A stretch of 64,000 bases of DNA. It comes from Winogradskyella aurantia. GTDB lineage: Bacteria > Bacteroidota > Bacteroidia > Flavobacteriales > Flavobacteriaceae. The stretch spans positions 248,001-312,000 of the forward strand of contig NZ_NGJN01000003.1 of NCBI RefSeq assembly GCF_002266855.1, read 5' to 3'. The position numbers and the translations under genes are program-made. Under the pieces are notes generated by a model. That model made no database searches. It was not told the origin of the DNA and worked only from the letters and a program-made list of their open reading frames with translations. Positions within the stretch are counted from its first letter, which is position 1, and each line of letters begins with the position of its first letter. Shown in pieces: positions 9,897 through 18,085 of this stretch.

Positions 9897-9976
9897 GAAT
9901 TTTGTTTTTCGCAAAAATACACTATTTTCAATTTGTTAAATTAACAAGGCATAATGACTTAAATTTAATAATTAGT

Positions 9977-9984
9977 TATCTTTG
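9977..9984 (+). promoter_or_regulatory. -7 promoter element of the desaturase gene
   Basis: TATCTTTG matches the TAnnTTTG consensus 51 bases before the ATG at 10036. No -33 TTG at ideal spacing. Confidence 0.4.
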
Positions 9985-10035
9985 GCGCATTACGGTATGG
10001 ATATTGCATACTTATATTATAAATGATTTGATTAC

Positions 10036-11139
10036 ATGGCACAACAAACCCTATCCTTCTCGAGAACAGATTCAGCAAAGTTTTTTAGAACACTCAATAA
10101 ACGCGTAAATAATTACTTTAAAGAAAATAACATTAAACGGACTGGCAATTGGCAGCTCTGGGTTAAAACCATTGTAATGTTTGCATTGTTTTTAACACCT
10201 TACTTCCTGTTACTAACCTTAGATATGCCCACCTGGGCACAAATCTTACTCACTGTTGTTATGGGAGTTGGTATGGCCGGTGTCGGCATGAATGTGATGC
10301 ACGATGGTAACCATGGGTCCTTTTCCAATAAGGAATGGGTCAATAGAATTATGGGAAGTAGTATTTATATTTTAGCAGGTAACGTTTATAACTGGCAGGT
10401 GCAGCATAACGTGTTACACCACACTTATACCAATATTCACGGTCACGACGAAGATCTCGAGGCTGGTAGAATTTTACGTTTTTCCAAGCATACCGAATGG
10501 CGAAAGCATCATAGGTTTCAACATTATTACTCCATCCTATTATATGGATTATTGACCATTAATTGGGCCATTACGACAGATTTTCAGCAGATGCGACGCT
10601 ATATGAAACGCAAGTTATCCTATGGAAAATTACCTAACCCTGTAGTAAATTGGAGTAAGTTGGTAATTTCCAAACTCATATATGTCGCCATGTGGATTGT
10701 TTTACCATTATTGTTAACTGATATTGCCTGGTACAAAATATTAATTGGATTTTTCCTAATGCATTATGTAGCTGGATTAATACTAAGTGTAGTTTTTCAA
10801 CTAGCACACGTAATGGACGAAGCGGAAATGCCAATGCCAGAAAAAGATGGTACGATGAAAAACACGTGGGCAATACATCAATTGAAAACCACGGTAAACT
10901 TCGGACGTAAAAACTGGCTTATCAATTGGTATACTGGGGGATTAAACCATCAGGTTGAACATCATATATTTCCACATATCAGCCATATTCACTATGGTAA
11001 GATTGCTAAAATAGTTAAGGATACGGCTAAGGAGTTTAATTTACCTTATAAAGAATACGAAACTACTAGAAAAGCAATTGCAGCGCATTTTAAGTTCTTA
11101 AAAGACATGGGGACACCTCCAGCTGTATTGCAAGCCTAA
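10036..11139 (+). CDS. Membrane fatty acid (acyl-CoA/acyl-lipid) desaturase
   Basis: Membrane-bound di-iron desaturase that inserts a double bond into fatty acyl chains, probably for membrane fluidity. The 367-residue protein shows the three histidine boxes: HDGNHG (residues 89-94), HNVLHH (124-129) and NHQVEHH (about 304-310). Hydrophobic segments lie around 43-62, 67-86, 212-230 and 236-256. The HxxHH third box preceded by Gln is typical of linoleoyl-CoA-type front-end desaturases, and no cytochrome b5 domain is present. It is followed 18 bases later by an aminotransferase on the same strand. Regiospecificity cannot be read from sequence. Confidence 0.9.
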   Translation: MAQQTLSFSRTDSAKFFRTLNKRVNNYFKENNIKRTGNWQLWVKTIVMFALFLTPYFLLLTLDMPTWAQILLTVVMGVGMAGVGMNVMHDGNHGSFSNKEWVNRIMGSSIYILAGNVYNWQVQHNVLHHTYTNIHGHDEDLEAGRILRFSKHTEWRKHHRFQHYYSILLYGLLTINWAITTDFQQMRRYMKRKLSYGKLPNPVVNWSKLVISKLIYVAMWIVLPLLLTDIAWYKILIGFFLMHYVAGLILSVVFQLAHVMDEAEMPMPEKDGTMKNTWAIHQLKTTVNFGRKNWLINWYTGGLNHQVEHHIFPHISHIHYGKIAKIVKDTAKEFNLPYKEYETTRKAIAAHFKFLKDMGTPPAVLQA

Positions 11140-11157
11140 TTTTATTCAACTTACAAT

Positions 11158-12342
11158 ATGATTCAACTTTCTGATAGAGTTACTAATCTATCTACTTCAG
11201 CAACCCTTGCAATGGCAGCAAAAGCCAGAGAGTTAAAAGCAGAGGGCAAAGATATCATTGGTTTAAGTTTGGGAGAACCCGACTTTAATACGCCAGATTT
11301 CATTAAGGACGCCGCTATTTTGGCCATTGAACAGGACTATAATAGTTATACCCCCGTTGATGGTTATGTCGAGTTGAAAAATGCGATAATAAAAAAATTT
11401 AAAAGAGATAACAACCTCGATTATACGCTTCCACAAGTTGTGGTCTCTACAGGAGCCAAACAAGCCCTATTTAATATAGCTTCAGTTTTATTGAACAAAG
11501 GGGATGAGGTTATCTTACCATGTCCATACTGGGTAAGCTACAGCGATATTGTTAAATTGAATGAAGGTGTTCCTGTCGAGGTAAAAACCTCCATTGACAA
11601 TGACTTCAAAATGACTGCTGAGCAATTAGAGGCCGCCATTACACCGAAAACAAAGATGATATGGTATAGTTCGCCATGCAATCCTAGCGGCTCGGTTTAC
11701 AGTAAGGAAGAGTTAAGGGCATTAGCAGATGTACTTCAAAAACACCCCAATATTTATGTGGTGTCAGATGAAATTTATGAACATATAAATTTTGTTGGCG
11801 GTCATTATAGCATGGCACAATTTGAGGACATGTACGACCGTACTATAACCGTTAATGGCGTATCAAAAGCATTTGCCATGACCGGTTGGAGAATTGGCTA
11901 CATTGGCGCTCCCAGTGTTATAGCCCGTGCATGCAACAAAATCCAAGGTCAGGTTACAAGTGGTGCCAATTGTATTGCACAACGTGCGGTTATTACTGCT
12001 TTAGAGTCCGATCCATCGCGAGTTCAATACATGGTCGATGAATTTAAGGAACGTAGAAAACTTATTTTAAACTTGTTGAACGATATTGATGGGTTTAAAA
12101 CCAATGAGCCTGAGGGTGCATTCTATGTGTTCCCTAATATTTCAGCTTATTTTGGAAGAACTATAAATGGGAAAACTATAAACAATGCCAGTGACATGGC
12201 TATTTTCTTATTAGAAGAAGCTCTTGTCGCCACCGTAACAGGGGAAGCCTTTGGCAATCCGGATTGCATTAGAATCTCCTATGCTGCCTCCCAAAAAGAC
12301 ATTATAGAAGCCGTGAGGCGCATCAAAACGGCACTTTCCTAA
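11158..12342 (+). CDS. PLP-dependent aminotransferase, aspartate aminotransferase type
   Basis: Class I/II aminotransferase, most likely aspartate:2-oxoglutarate aminotransferase linking amino-acid and TCA metabolism. The 394-residue protein has the PLP lysine Lys237 in VSKAFAMTGWRIGY, the substrate-binding LSLGEPDFNTP (about 37-47), PCNPSGSVYS (about 173-182) and SDEIYEH (about 203-209), and the C-terminal RISYAAS with the carboxylate-binding Arg. It is 18 bases from the desaturase and may be read through from it. Members of this subfamily can accept several substrates, so the exact specificity is inferred. Confidence 0.92.
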   Translation: MIQLSDRVTNLSTSATLAMAAKARELKAEGKDIIGLSLGEPDFNTPDFIKDAAILAIEQDYNSYTPVDGYVELKNAIIKKFKRDNNLDYTLPQVVVSTGAKQALFNIASVLLNKGDEVILPCPYWVSYSDIVKLNEGVPVEVKTSIDNDFKMTAEQLEAAITPKTKMIWYSSPCNPSGSVYSKEELRALADVLQKHPNIYVVSDEIYEHINFVGGHYSMAQFEDMYDRTITVNGVSKAFAMTGWRIGYIGAPSVIARACNKIQGQVTSGANCIAQRAVITALESDPSRVQYMVDEFKERRKLILNLLNDIDGFKTNEPEGAFYVFPNISAYFGRTINGKTINNASDMAIFLLEEALVATVTGEAFGNPDCIRISYAASQKDIIEAVRRIKTALS

Positions 12343-12399
12343 GTTTACAATACTATAGTAGATAATCGCGTATTCGAAGGTCAAGTTTAGAGGGAACTC

Positions 12400-12648
12400 C
12401 TAGAATAAGGCTATTAAGGCGATTGCAAACACTGTTAATCTTAAGATCACAGCGGTGTGATTCACTGTATTAAACTGAAAGGCCTTCAAACCTTGTCTTT
12501 TACCAAATAAAGAAGTTGAAGTTGTCGTTTTAAAATTGGTATTTACAACTGACTTGAAATGAGAACATAATAAGCCCTCTGTAGTGTTAAAAGATACCGC
12601 TATGGGTTCGGGTACAGTTTCTAATTCTTGATTTACTAATAAGTCCAT
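12400..12648 (-). CDS. Small hypothetical protein with hydrophobic C-terminal tail
   Basis: I do not recognise this 82-residue reading frame. It begins MDLLVNQELETVPEPIAV, is Ser/Thr-rich in the middle and ends in a hydrophobic stretch (about residues 65-82, AVILRLTVFAIALIALF) that could be a tail anchor. It lies alone in a 490-base gap downstream of the aminotransferase (convergent) and of trkH. The leader is A-rich but has no clear -7 element. It may be real or a chance ORF; the rest of the gap (12649-12833) shows nothing. Confidence 0.35.
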   Translation of the reverse strand: MDLLVNQELETVPEPIAVSFNTTEGLLCSHFKSVVNTNFKTTTSTSLFGKRQGLKAFQFNTVNHTAVILRLTVFAIALIALF

Positions 12649-12833
12649 GATAATGATTTTTAATTCTGAAACTAATTCAGAAATTGTTGGTTATACACAT
12701 ACGACGGACTAAAACTCAAAATGTTACACTACCCATTAGGATGAGCCTTTAAATGGGGTTGCCAAAATTCATAAAATACCAGTAAAAATATAGGCTAGCT
12801 AATTTTTATAAATTTTTAAAAAAATTAAGCTAA

Positions 12834-14336
12834 TTAACGATTTCTCCAGAAGAAAGGGGTCAGTAAAATAAGTACAGTGAATAATTCTAAACGACCGAGC
12901 AACATTAAAAAGGAAGCCCACCATTTACCTAAAGGTGGTAATGCTGCGTAATTGTTTACCGGACCAAAATCGCCTAAGGCTGGACCGACGTTGCCCAAAC
13001 TAGAAGCTGAAAGCCCAATAGATGACTCAAAATCCAATTGAAACATAGAGAATCCCAGACTTCCGATGATAAAAGAAAGCATATATAAAATAAAAAAGCC
13101 CAGGACATTGAATACAATATCTCCTGAAATTGATTTTTTATTATAACGAACCGGTAGAATGGCATTGGGATGAAGGGCTCTTTTAAACTCTAAAAAGCCA
13201 TTTTTTATTAAAATTAAATGACGTACTACCTTAATGCCACCTGCTGTGCTTCCCGCAGATCCACCAAGAAACATTAAACCAAAAAAGAAAACGGTTAAAA
13301 ATGGGGTCCACATGGTATAGTCGGCCGAAACAAAGCCTGTTGTCGTTATAATAGCTAGGACCTGAAATAATCCATGTCGCAGGGAACTCTCCCACTCCCC
13401 CAAAACCATAGGGTGGGCCACGGAGGATTTAGACACATCAGCTCTAAAATAGATGACCGCTGCTGCTATTATTGTAAAAACAACAATAAATCTAAAATAT
13501 AATTTAAACTCATCGTCCTCAATGATTTTGGAGACCTTACCTTTAAATAGGAAGTAGCTTAAAACAAAATTAGTGCCTGCCAAGAACATGAAGACAATAA
13601 TAATATACTGAATAACCGGGTTGTCATTCCAGTGGGCTATACTTGCATTTTTTGTTGAGAATCCTCCTGTGGAGAGGGTACTTAAGGCATGGTTAATGGC
13701 ATCAAAAAACGACATCCCCGCAATTTGTAGCAAAATAGTTTCAGCCGCCGTATAGCCAAAATAAATCAACCATAGACGTTTGGCTGTATCCGTAATTCGA
13801 GGGTGTAATTTATCCCCGCCTGGTCCGGGTGCTTCTGCTGCAAACAATTGCATACCCCCTACACCCAGTAATGGTAGGATTGCTATGGCCAATACAATTA
13901 TTCCCATACCACCAATCCAGTGGGTTGTACTTCTCCAAAAGAGCACACCCTCAGGTAAAACTTCAATATCATTGAGAATGCTTGCTCCGGTGGTTGTGTA
14001 ACCAGACATAGTTTCAAAAAAGGCTTCGGTAAAGGTAGGTATGGCTTCTGTCACGAGATAGGGAAGGGTTCCCGTAAGCGACATCACGATCCAACCAAAA
14101 GCTACCACAATGTAACCTTCACGTTTATTCATCTCCTTTTGGTGGTTCCTGGTAGCTATCATTACAAATGTGCCTATGAGTAGGGTTACCGAACCGGCAA
14201 GAAGCAAATCTAAGGTAACACCATCCTTATAAATAAGGCTAATAAGCGTCGCAATCATCATAAAACCACCATTAAACAATAGCAATAAGCCTAAAAAGTG
14301 AAATATGATTTTATAATTTAAATGTAATCTAGACAT
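12834..14336 (-). CDS. trkH: TrkH/KtrB-family potassium uptake protein
   Basis: Channel-forming membrane subunit of a Trk-type K+ uptake system. The 500-residue protein has about ten hydrophobic helices and the four degenerate pore loops of the family, with selectivity-filter glycines visible in TTTGASI (about 114-120), STGGFST (about 223-229), TTTGFVS (about 334-340) and SSLGNVGPALG (about 444-454). It starts 3 bases after the trkA stop, so the channel and its NAD-binding gating partner form one operon. Length fits TrkH. Confidence 0.93.
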   Translation of the reverse strand: MSRLHLNYKIIFHFLGLLLLFNGGFMMIATLISLIYKDGVTLDLLLAGSVTLLIGTFVMIATRNHQKEMNKREGYIVVAFGWIVMSLTGTLPYLVTEAIPTFTEAFFETMSGYTTTGASILNDIEVLPEGVLFWRSTTHWIGGMGIIVLAIAILPLLGVGGMQLFAAEAPGPGGDKLHPRITDTAKRLWLIYFGYTAAETILLQIAGMSFFDAINHALSTLSTGGFSTKNASIAHWNDNPVIQYIIIVFMFLAGTNFVLSYFLFKGKVSKIIEDDEFKLYFRFIVVFTIIAAAVIYFRADVSKSSVAHPMVLGEWESSLRHGLFQVLAIITTTGFVSADYTMWTPFLTVFFFGLMFLGGSAGSTAGGIKVVRHLILIKNGFLEFKRALHPNAILPVRYNKKSISGDIVFNVLGFFILYMLSFIIGSLGFSMFQLDFESSIGLSASSLGNVGPALGDFGPVNNYAALPPLGKWWASFLMLLGRLELFTVLILLTPFFWRNR

Positions 14337-14339
14337 AGG

Positions 14340-15689
14340 CTAGGAGAAAAATGTTTCTACTTCGGAAATAGAACGCGGCAAACAACAAACTACTACTCGG
14401 TCTCCAGCCTCAACCTTAAAACTACCTAAAGGAATAAGCCCTTCTCCATTACGAATGACACCACCAAATATAGCCGATTTCGGAAAGTTTAAATCCCTGA
14501 TATAGTGATTAGTGATTTTAGAATTAGGCTTTACTACAAACTCCAGTAACTCAGCATTCATATTGTTTAACTTGGTCATCGCAACGACCTCTCCTTTTCG
14601 AATAAACCTAAATATATTGTTAGCGGCAAGGAGTTTTTTATTAATCAAGGTATCAATACCGATAGATTGCGATAATTGATAATAATCCATATTCTCTACC
14701 AGTGCTATGGTTTTTCTAACGCCCTTGGATTTCGCCAACAAGCAGGACATAATATTGGTTTCTGAATTTCCTGTTACTGAAATAAAAGCATCCATATCAG
14801 AGATATTTTCTTCATCTAATATCTCCACATTTCTACCGTCGCCACAAATAACCAAAGCATTTGGCAAACGATCGGCTAAATCCTCTGCAATTGATTTTCT
14901 ACTTTCCACCAGCTTCACATTAAACTTACTGGCGCATAAATCCTTGGCAGTTTTAAATCCTATTTTACTACCTCCTAGAATCATAACATTTTTGATACCT
15001 ACCTTAACCTTTCCAGAGAGTTGGAACAATTCATCATCACCACCTTTGGAGGTCATAAACACCACATTATCGCCTTCCTTAAATTGTGTATCTCCTCTTG
15101 GAATAATGGTATATTGGGTACCATATCGTTGTATGGCAATGGGAATAAAGTGTAAATCGGAATAAAACTCACCTGCTTCGCGAACGGTTTTCCCTACAAA
15201 AGCAGCCGTACGTGAAAGACGCAAACTCAACATGGTCAGGGCTCCCTCTTCAAACTCATAGGTGTCGTTAAAGCCATATTGGTTTAAGAGCAACTCGATT
15301 TCTGCTGCTGCCAATGATTCAGGTGATATCAATTCATCAATTCCAAATTTTGAGAAATCTACCATTTCCTTATGGTCAATAAACTCTGTATTTGAAATCC
15401 TGGCAATAGTGCGTTGAGCGCCTAGTTGTTTGGCCAACACACTTCCAGTAATATTGGTCGTTTCAGATGATGTAACTGCAATAAATAAGGATGCTAATTC
15501 TACTCTTGCCTCTTTTAAAATAGCAATTGATGTAGCGTCTCCCTTAATGGTTTTGATATCTAGATGTTCACCCGCATAAGCCAAGCTCTCTTTTTTGGTA
15601 TCAATAAGAGTTATCTCTTGCGATTCGTATGACAATAATTTTGCTAAATGAAATCCTACCTCTCCAGCACCGGCGATAATTATTTTCAT
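14340..15689 (-). CDS. trkA: Trk system potassium transporter regulatory subunit TrkA
   Basis: Cytoplasmic nucleotide-binding regulator of TrkH. The 449-residue protein contains two tandem RCK units: a first Rossmann fold at the N-terminus (IIAGAGEVGFHLAKLL, residues 4-19) followed by a TrkA-C domain, and a second at about residues 230-360 (MILGGSKIGFKTAKDL) with a second TrkA-C domain ending near FKVEAGDRVVVCC. This duplicated layout is the classical TrkA form. A TATATTTG element on the reverse strand at 15713-15720 lies 24 bases upstream. It is divergent from ubiE and directly precedes trkH. Confidence 0.95.
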   Translation of the reverse strand: MKIIIAGAGEVGFHLAKLLSYESQEITLIDTKKESLAYAGEHLDIKTIKGDATSIAILKEARVELASLFIAVTSSETTNITGSVLAKQLGAQRTIARISNTEFIDHKEMVDFSKFGIDELISPESLAAAEIELLLNQYGFNDTYEFEEGALTMLSLRLSRTAAFVGKTVREAGEFYSDLHFIPIAIQRYGTQYTIIPRGDTQFKEGDNVVFMTSKGGDDELFQLSGKVKVGIKNVMILGGSKIGFKTAKDLCASKFNVKLVESRKSIAEDLADRLPNALVICGDGRNVEILDEENISDMDAFISVTGNSETNIMSCLLAKSKGVRKTIALVENMDYYQLSQSIGIDTLINKKLLAANNIFRFIRKGEVVAMTKLNNMNAELLEFVVKPNSKITNHYIRDLNFPKSAIFGGVIRNGEGLIPLGSFKVEAGDRVVVCCLPRSISEVETFFS

Positions 15690-15712
15690 GGATTCTAGTT
15701 GAAATAAGTATA

Positions 15713-15720
15713 CAAATATA
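15713..15720 (-). promoter_or_regulatory. -7 promoter element of trkA-trkH
   Basis: The reverse strand reads TATATTTG, an exact TAnnTTTG match, 23 bases before the trkA ATG. Confidence 0.5.
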
Positions 15721-15798
15721 CATATATTTTACAGCTAGAGTCCTTTTTCAATATGATATAATTGTACAGCTCAATCATAGAAAACTCCCATAATGACG

Positions 15799-15806
15799 TA
15801 TATTTG
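15799..15806 (+). promoter_or_regulatory. -7 promoter element of ubiE
   Basis: TATATTTG, an exact TAnnTTTG match, lies 12 bases before the ATG at 15819. It excludes the in-frame upstream start at 15762, which would lie before the promoter. Confidence 0.55.
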
Positions 15807-15818
15807 CCAAAAATTTTT

Positions 15819-16550
15819 ATGGCTCAAAAAGTAAAACCATATAAAGACAGCGAGGCTACTAAAAAAGCACAGGTAACCCAAATGTTTGACACTATTTCCA
15901 ATGAGTACGATAGTCTCAATAGAGTTATTTCATTCGGTATTGACGTAAAATGGCGAAATAAGGTTGTTAAGCTTGTGGCAGAACAACAACCTCAAGAAAT
16001 TTTAGATATCGCTACAGGTACGGGTGATTTAGCCATAAGCCTTACCGCTACCAATGCCGAAAAAATCATTGGTTTAGATATCAGTGACGGTATGCTTGAA
16101 GTTGGTCGAAAAAAGATAAAAGCCAAAAATCTAAATAGCACTATCTCAATGGTCATAGGAGATTCTGAAGATTTACCCTTTGAAACTAATTCCTTTGACG
16201 CCATAACCGTCGCCTTTGGTATTAGAAATTTTGAAAATCTGGAAAAGGGCCTCACAGAAATTTTAAGAGTCTTAAAACCCAATGGTATATTTGTTATTCT
16301 TGAAACCTCAGTGCCTACGAATCCGTTCTATAAATTCGGGTACACCGCATACTCAAAATATATCTTGCCGGTCATTGGCAAACTCTTTTCAAAAGATAGG
16401 GTTGCGTATACCTATCTGAGCGAATCCGCTTACGTTTTTCCATATGGAGAGACTTTAAACAATATTTTGAGAAAAATTGGGTTTATTAATGTCGAGGATA
16501 AACCACAAACCATGGGTGTCGCCACAATTTACACAGCATCTAAATCGTAG
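15819..16550 (+). CDS. ubiE: Demethylmenaquinone C-methyltransferase
   Basis: SAM-dependent methyltransferase of the UbiE/MenG family; in a menaquinone-using flavobacterium it performs the last step of menaquinone synthesis. The start at 15819 ([16 protein letters not shown]) is chosen because the -7 box lies just upstream. Motifs are [16 protein letters not shown] (about 23-38), SAM motif [13 protein letters not shown] (about 62-74), GLDISDGML and [17 protein letters not shown]. At 243 residues it is the usual size. The stop is 1 base before the porT start, so the two are an operon, as I recall for other flavobacteria. Confidence 0.95.
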   Translation: MAQKVKPYKDSEATKKAQVTQMFDTISNEYDSLNRVISFGIDVKWRNKVVKLVAEQQPQEILDIATGTGDLAISLTATNAEKIIGLDISDGMLEVGRKKIKAKNLNSTISMVIGDSEDLPFETNSFDAITVAFGIRNFENLEKGLTEILRVLKPNGIFVILETSVPTNPFYKFGYTAYSKYILPVIGKLFSKDRVAYTYLSESAYVFPYGETLNNILRKIGFINVEDKPQTMGVATIYTASKS

Positions 16551-16551
16551 T

Positions 16552-17268
16552 ATGAAGAAATTAGTAATTCTAGCAGCCATTTTCATTACCACACAGAGTG
16601 TCTGTGCACAACTGTTTTCCAAAGAAAAAGTAGCTAACAGCGTAGATAATATAGACCAAAAGCTGTTAACGTGGGGCTATTTTCTTGGCTTTAATAGTTA
16701 TGATTTTAAATTTAACTACAATGAGGACTTAGAGGATATTTTGGTGGATAATTCATTTGGCTTCCACTTGGGACTTGTTGGCGATTTGCGTATTAATGAC
16801 TATATGAATCTCAGGCTTGAACCCGGCGTATTTTTTACCACTAGAAATCTGCGTTATGACGAAAGCTACTTCAATGGCATGGAATTTAACGACTCTGATT
16901 TACTGCGCGAGGTAAAATCGACCTATGTACACATTCCCCTGCTCTTAAAAGTATCCACGAAACGTATTAACAATTTCAAACCCTTTATTGTAGGCGGTAT
17001 GTCCGCTGCCTTAAATCTATCCAGCAATCAAGACAATCCAGATGACAATAGCGCTGGTCAGTTTAGAATGCAAAAAAACACCTATTTTTACGAGATAGGG
17101 TTTGGTATTGACTTTTATCTACTCTACTTTAAATTTACCCCGTCTATTCGAGGTGTATTCGCCATAAATGATGAAGTCGTTCGCGACGCTGACCCCAATA
17201 GTCCATGGACAGGAAATATTGCAAAAATGCAAACTAGAGGAGTTTTTATCAACTTTACCTTTCAATAG
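16552..17268 (+). CDS. porT: T9SS outer-membrane protein PorT/SprT
   Basis: Outer-membrane beta-barrel protein of the type IX secretion/gliding machinery. The start at 16552 gives MKKLVILAAIFITTQSVCAQ, a clear signal peptide; an upstream in-frame start would overlap ubiE. The about 238-residue product shows amphipathic strands and LRLEPGVFFTTRNL, YVHIPLLLKVS and KPFIVGGMSAALNL, typical of the PorT-type porin fold (OMP_b-brl_2). It sits 1 base after ubiE, the conserved ubiE-porT pairing. Its 3' end overlaps the convergent methyltransferase gene by 14 bases. Confidence 0.88.
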   Translation: MKKLVILAAIFITTQSVCAQLFSKEKVANSVDNIDQKLLTWGYFLGFNSYDFKFNYNEDLEDILVDNSFGFHLGLVGDLRINDYMNLRLEPGVFFTTRNLRYDESYFNGMEFNDSDLLREVKSTYVHIPLLLKVSTKRINNFKPFIVGGMSAALNLSSNQDNPDDNSAGQFRMQKNTYFYEIGFGIDFYLLYFKFTPSIRGVFAINDEVVRDADPNSPWTGNIAKMQTRGVFINFTFQ

Positions 17269-17989
17269 TACGTCGCTTAAATTCACTGAGAATTATTGCT
17301 GTTGCATTGGCAACATTTAAGCTTTCCGTATCTTGTTTTTCGCCGAATTGTGGAATAGTAATCGCTTTTTCCACAAGATTTTTTATGTTGTCTGAAATAC
17401 CATTGGCCTCATTTCCCAGAATAATAATTCCCGCGTTAGGCAAGGTGGTCTTGTAAATAGATTCACCTTCCATAAAGGTCCCAAAAACTGGCATTGATTG
17501 GGATTTTATGAAACTATCTAGTTCTAGATAGGATACGTTGACCCGTGTTAATGAGCCCATACTGGCCTGTACTACTTTAGAATTAAAGCAATCTACGGTA
17601 TTTAAACTGCAAACCAAGTCTTCAATACCAAACCAATCGCATAGGCGTATGATAGTTCCCAAATTTCCAGGATCTCTAACATCGTCTAAGGCCAAGATCA
17701 AACCGTTTGATTTCGGCGTTCGCACTTCAGGTATTTTAAATAGAGCTAGGGCTGTATTAGGATTCTTAAGTGACGATATCTTTTTTAATTCCAAAGCTGT
17801 TATTTGATGATATTGCTCGCCTACAATATCAAAAACTGGAGCCGTACTATACAAAGAATCAAGATTAAATTGAGAGGTCAAAAATTCATTGATACTTTTA
17901 ATACCTTCAACGGTAAAAAGTCCAAATTCCTGTCTGTATTTTTTTTGACTTAATCCTCTAATTAACTTAATTCGATGCTTTGATAACAT
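17255..17989 (-). CDS. TrmH/SpoU-family RNA 2'-O-methyltransferase
   Basis: SPOUT-class RNA ribose methyltransferase, target unknown (23S rRNA or tRNA). The 244-residue protein has the N-terminal substrate-binding domain (KLIRGLSQKKYRQEFGLFTVEG, about residues 8-29) and the knotted C-terminal domain with LALDDVRDPGNLGTIIR (motif 1, about 110-126), IILGNEANGIS (motif 2) and SLNVANATAIIL (motif 3, about 223-234). It is divergent from the TamL gene, a neighbour arrangement I recall as frequent in flavobacteria. Confidence 0.93.
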   Translation of the reverse strand: MLSKHRIKLIRGLSQKKYRQEFGLFTVEGIKSINEFLTSQFNLDSLYSTAPVFDIVGEQYHQITALELKKISSLKNPNTALALFKIPEVRTPKSNGLILALDDVRDPGNLGTIIRLCDWFGIEDLVCSLNTVDCFNSKVVQASMGSLTRVNVSYLELDSFIKSQSMPVFGTFMEGESIYKTTLPNAGIIILGNEANGISDNIKNLVEKAITIPQFGEKQDTESLNVANATAIILSEFKRRTIER

Positions 17990-18085
17990 TAAAATGTATT
18001 TACATTTGTTAGACGAAGTACAAAGTAAATCTTTTTTGGACTAATTTTTGTTCAGAAGATAACTTATCAAAAAATCACATTTCAC

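Noticed and set aside
14707-15165. 152-residue plus-strand ORF
   Set aside because: Antisense shadow of trkA.
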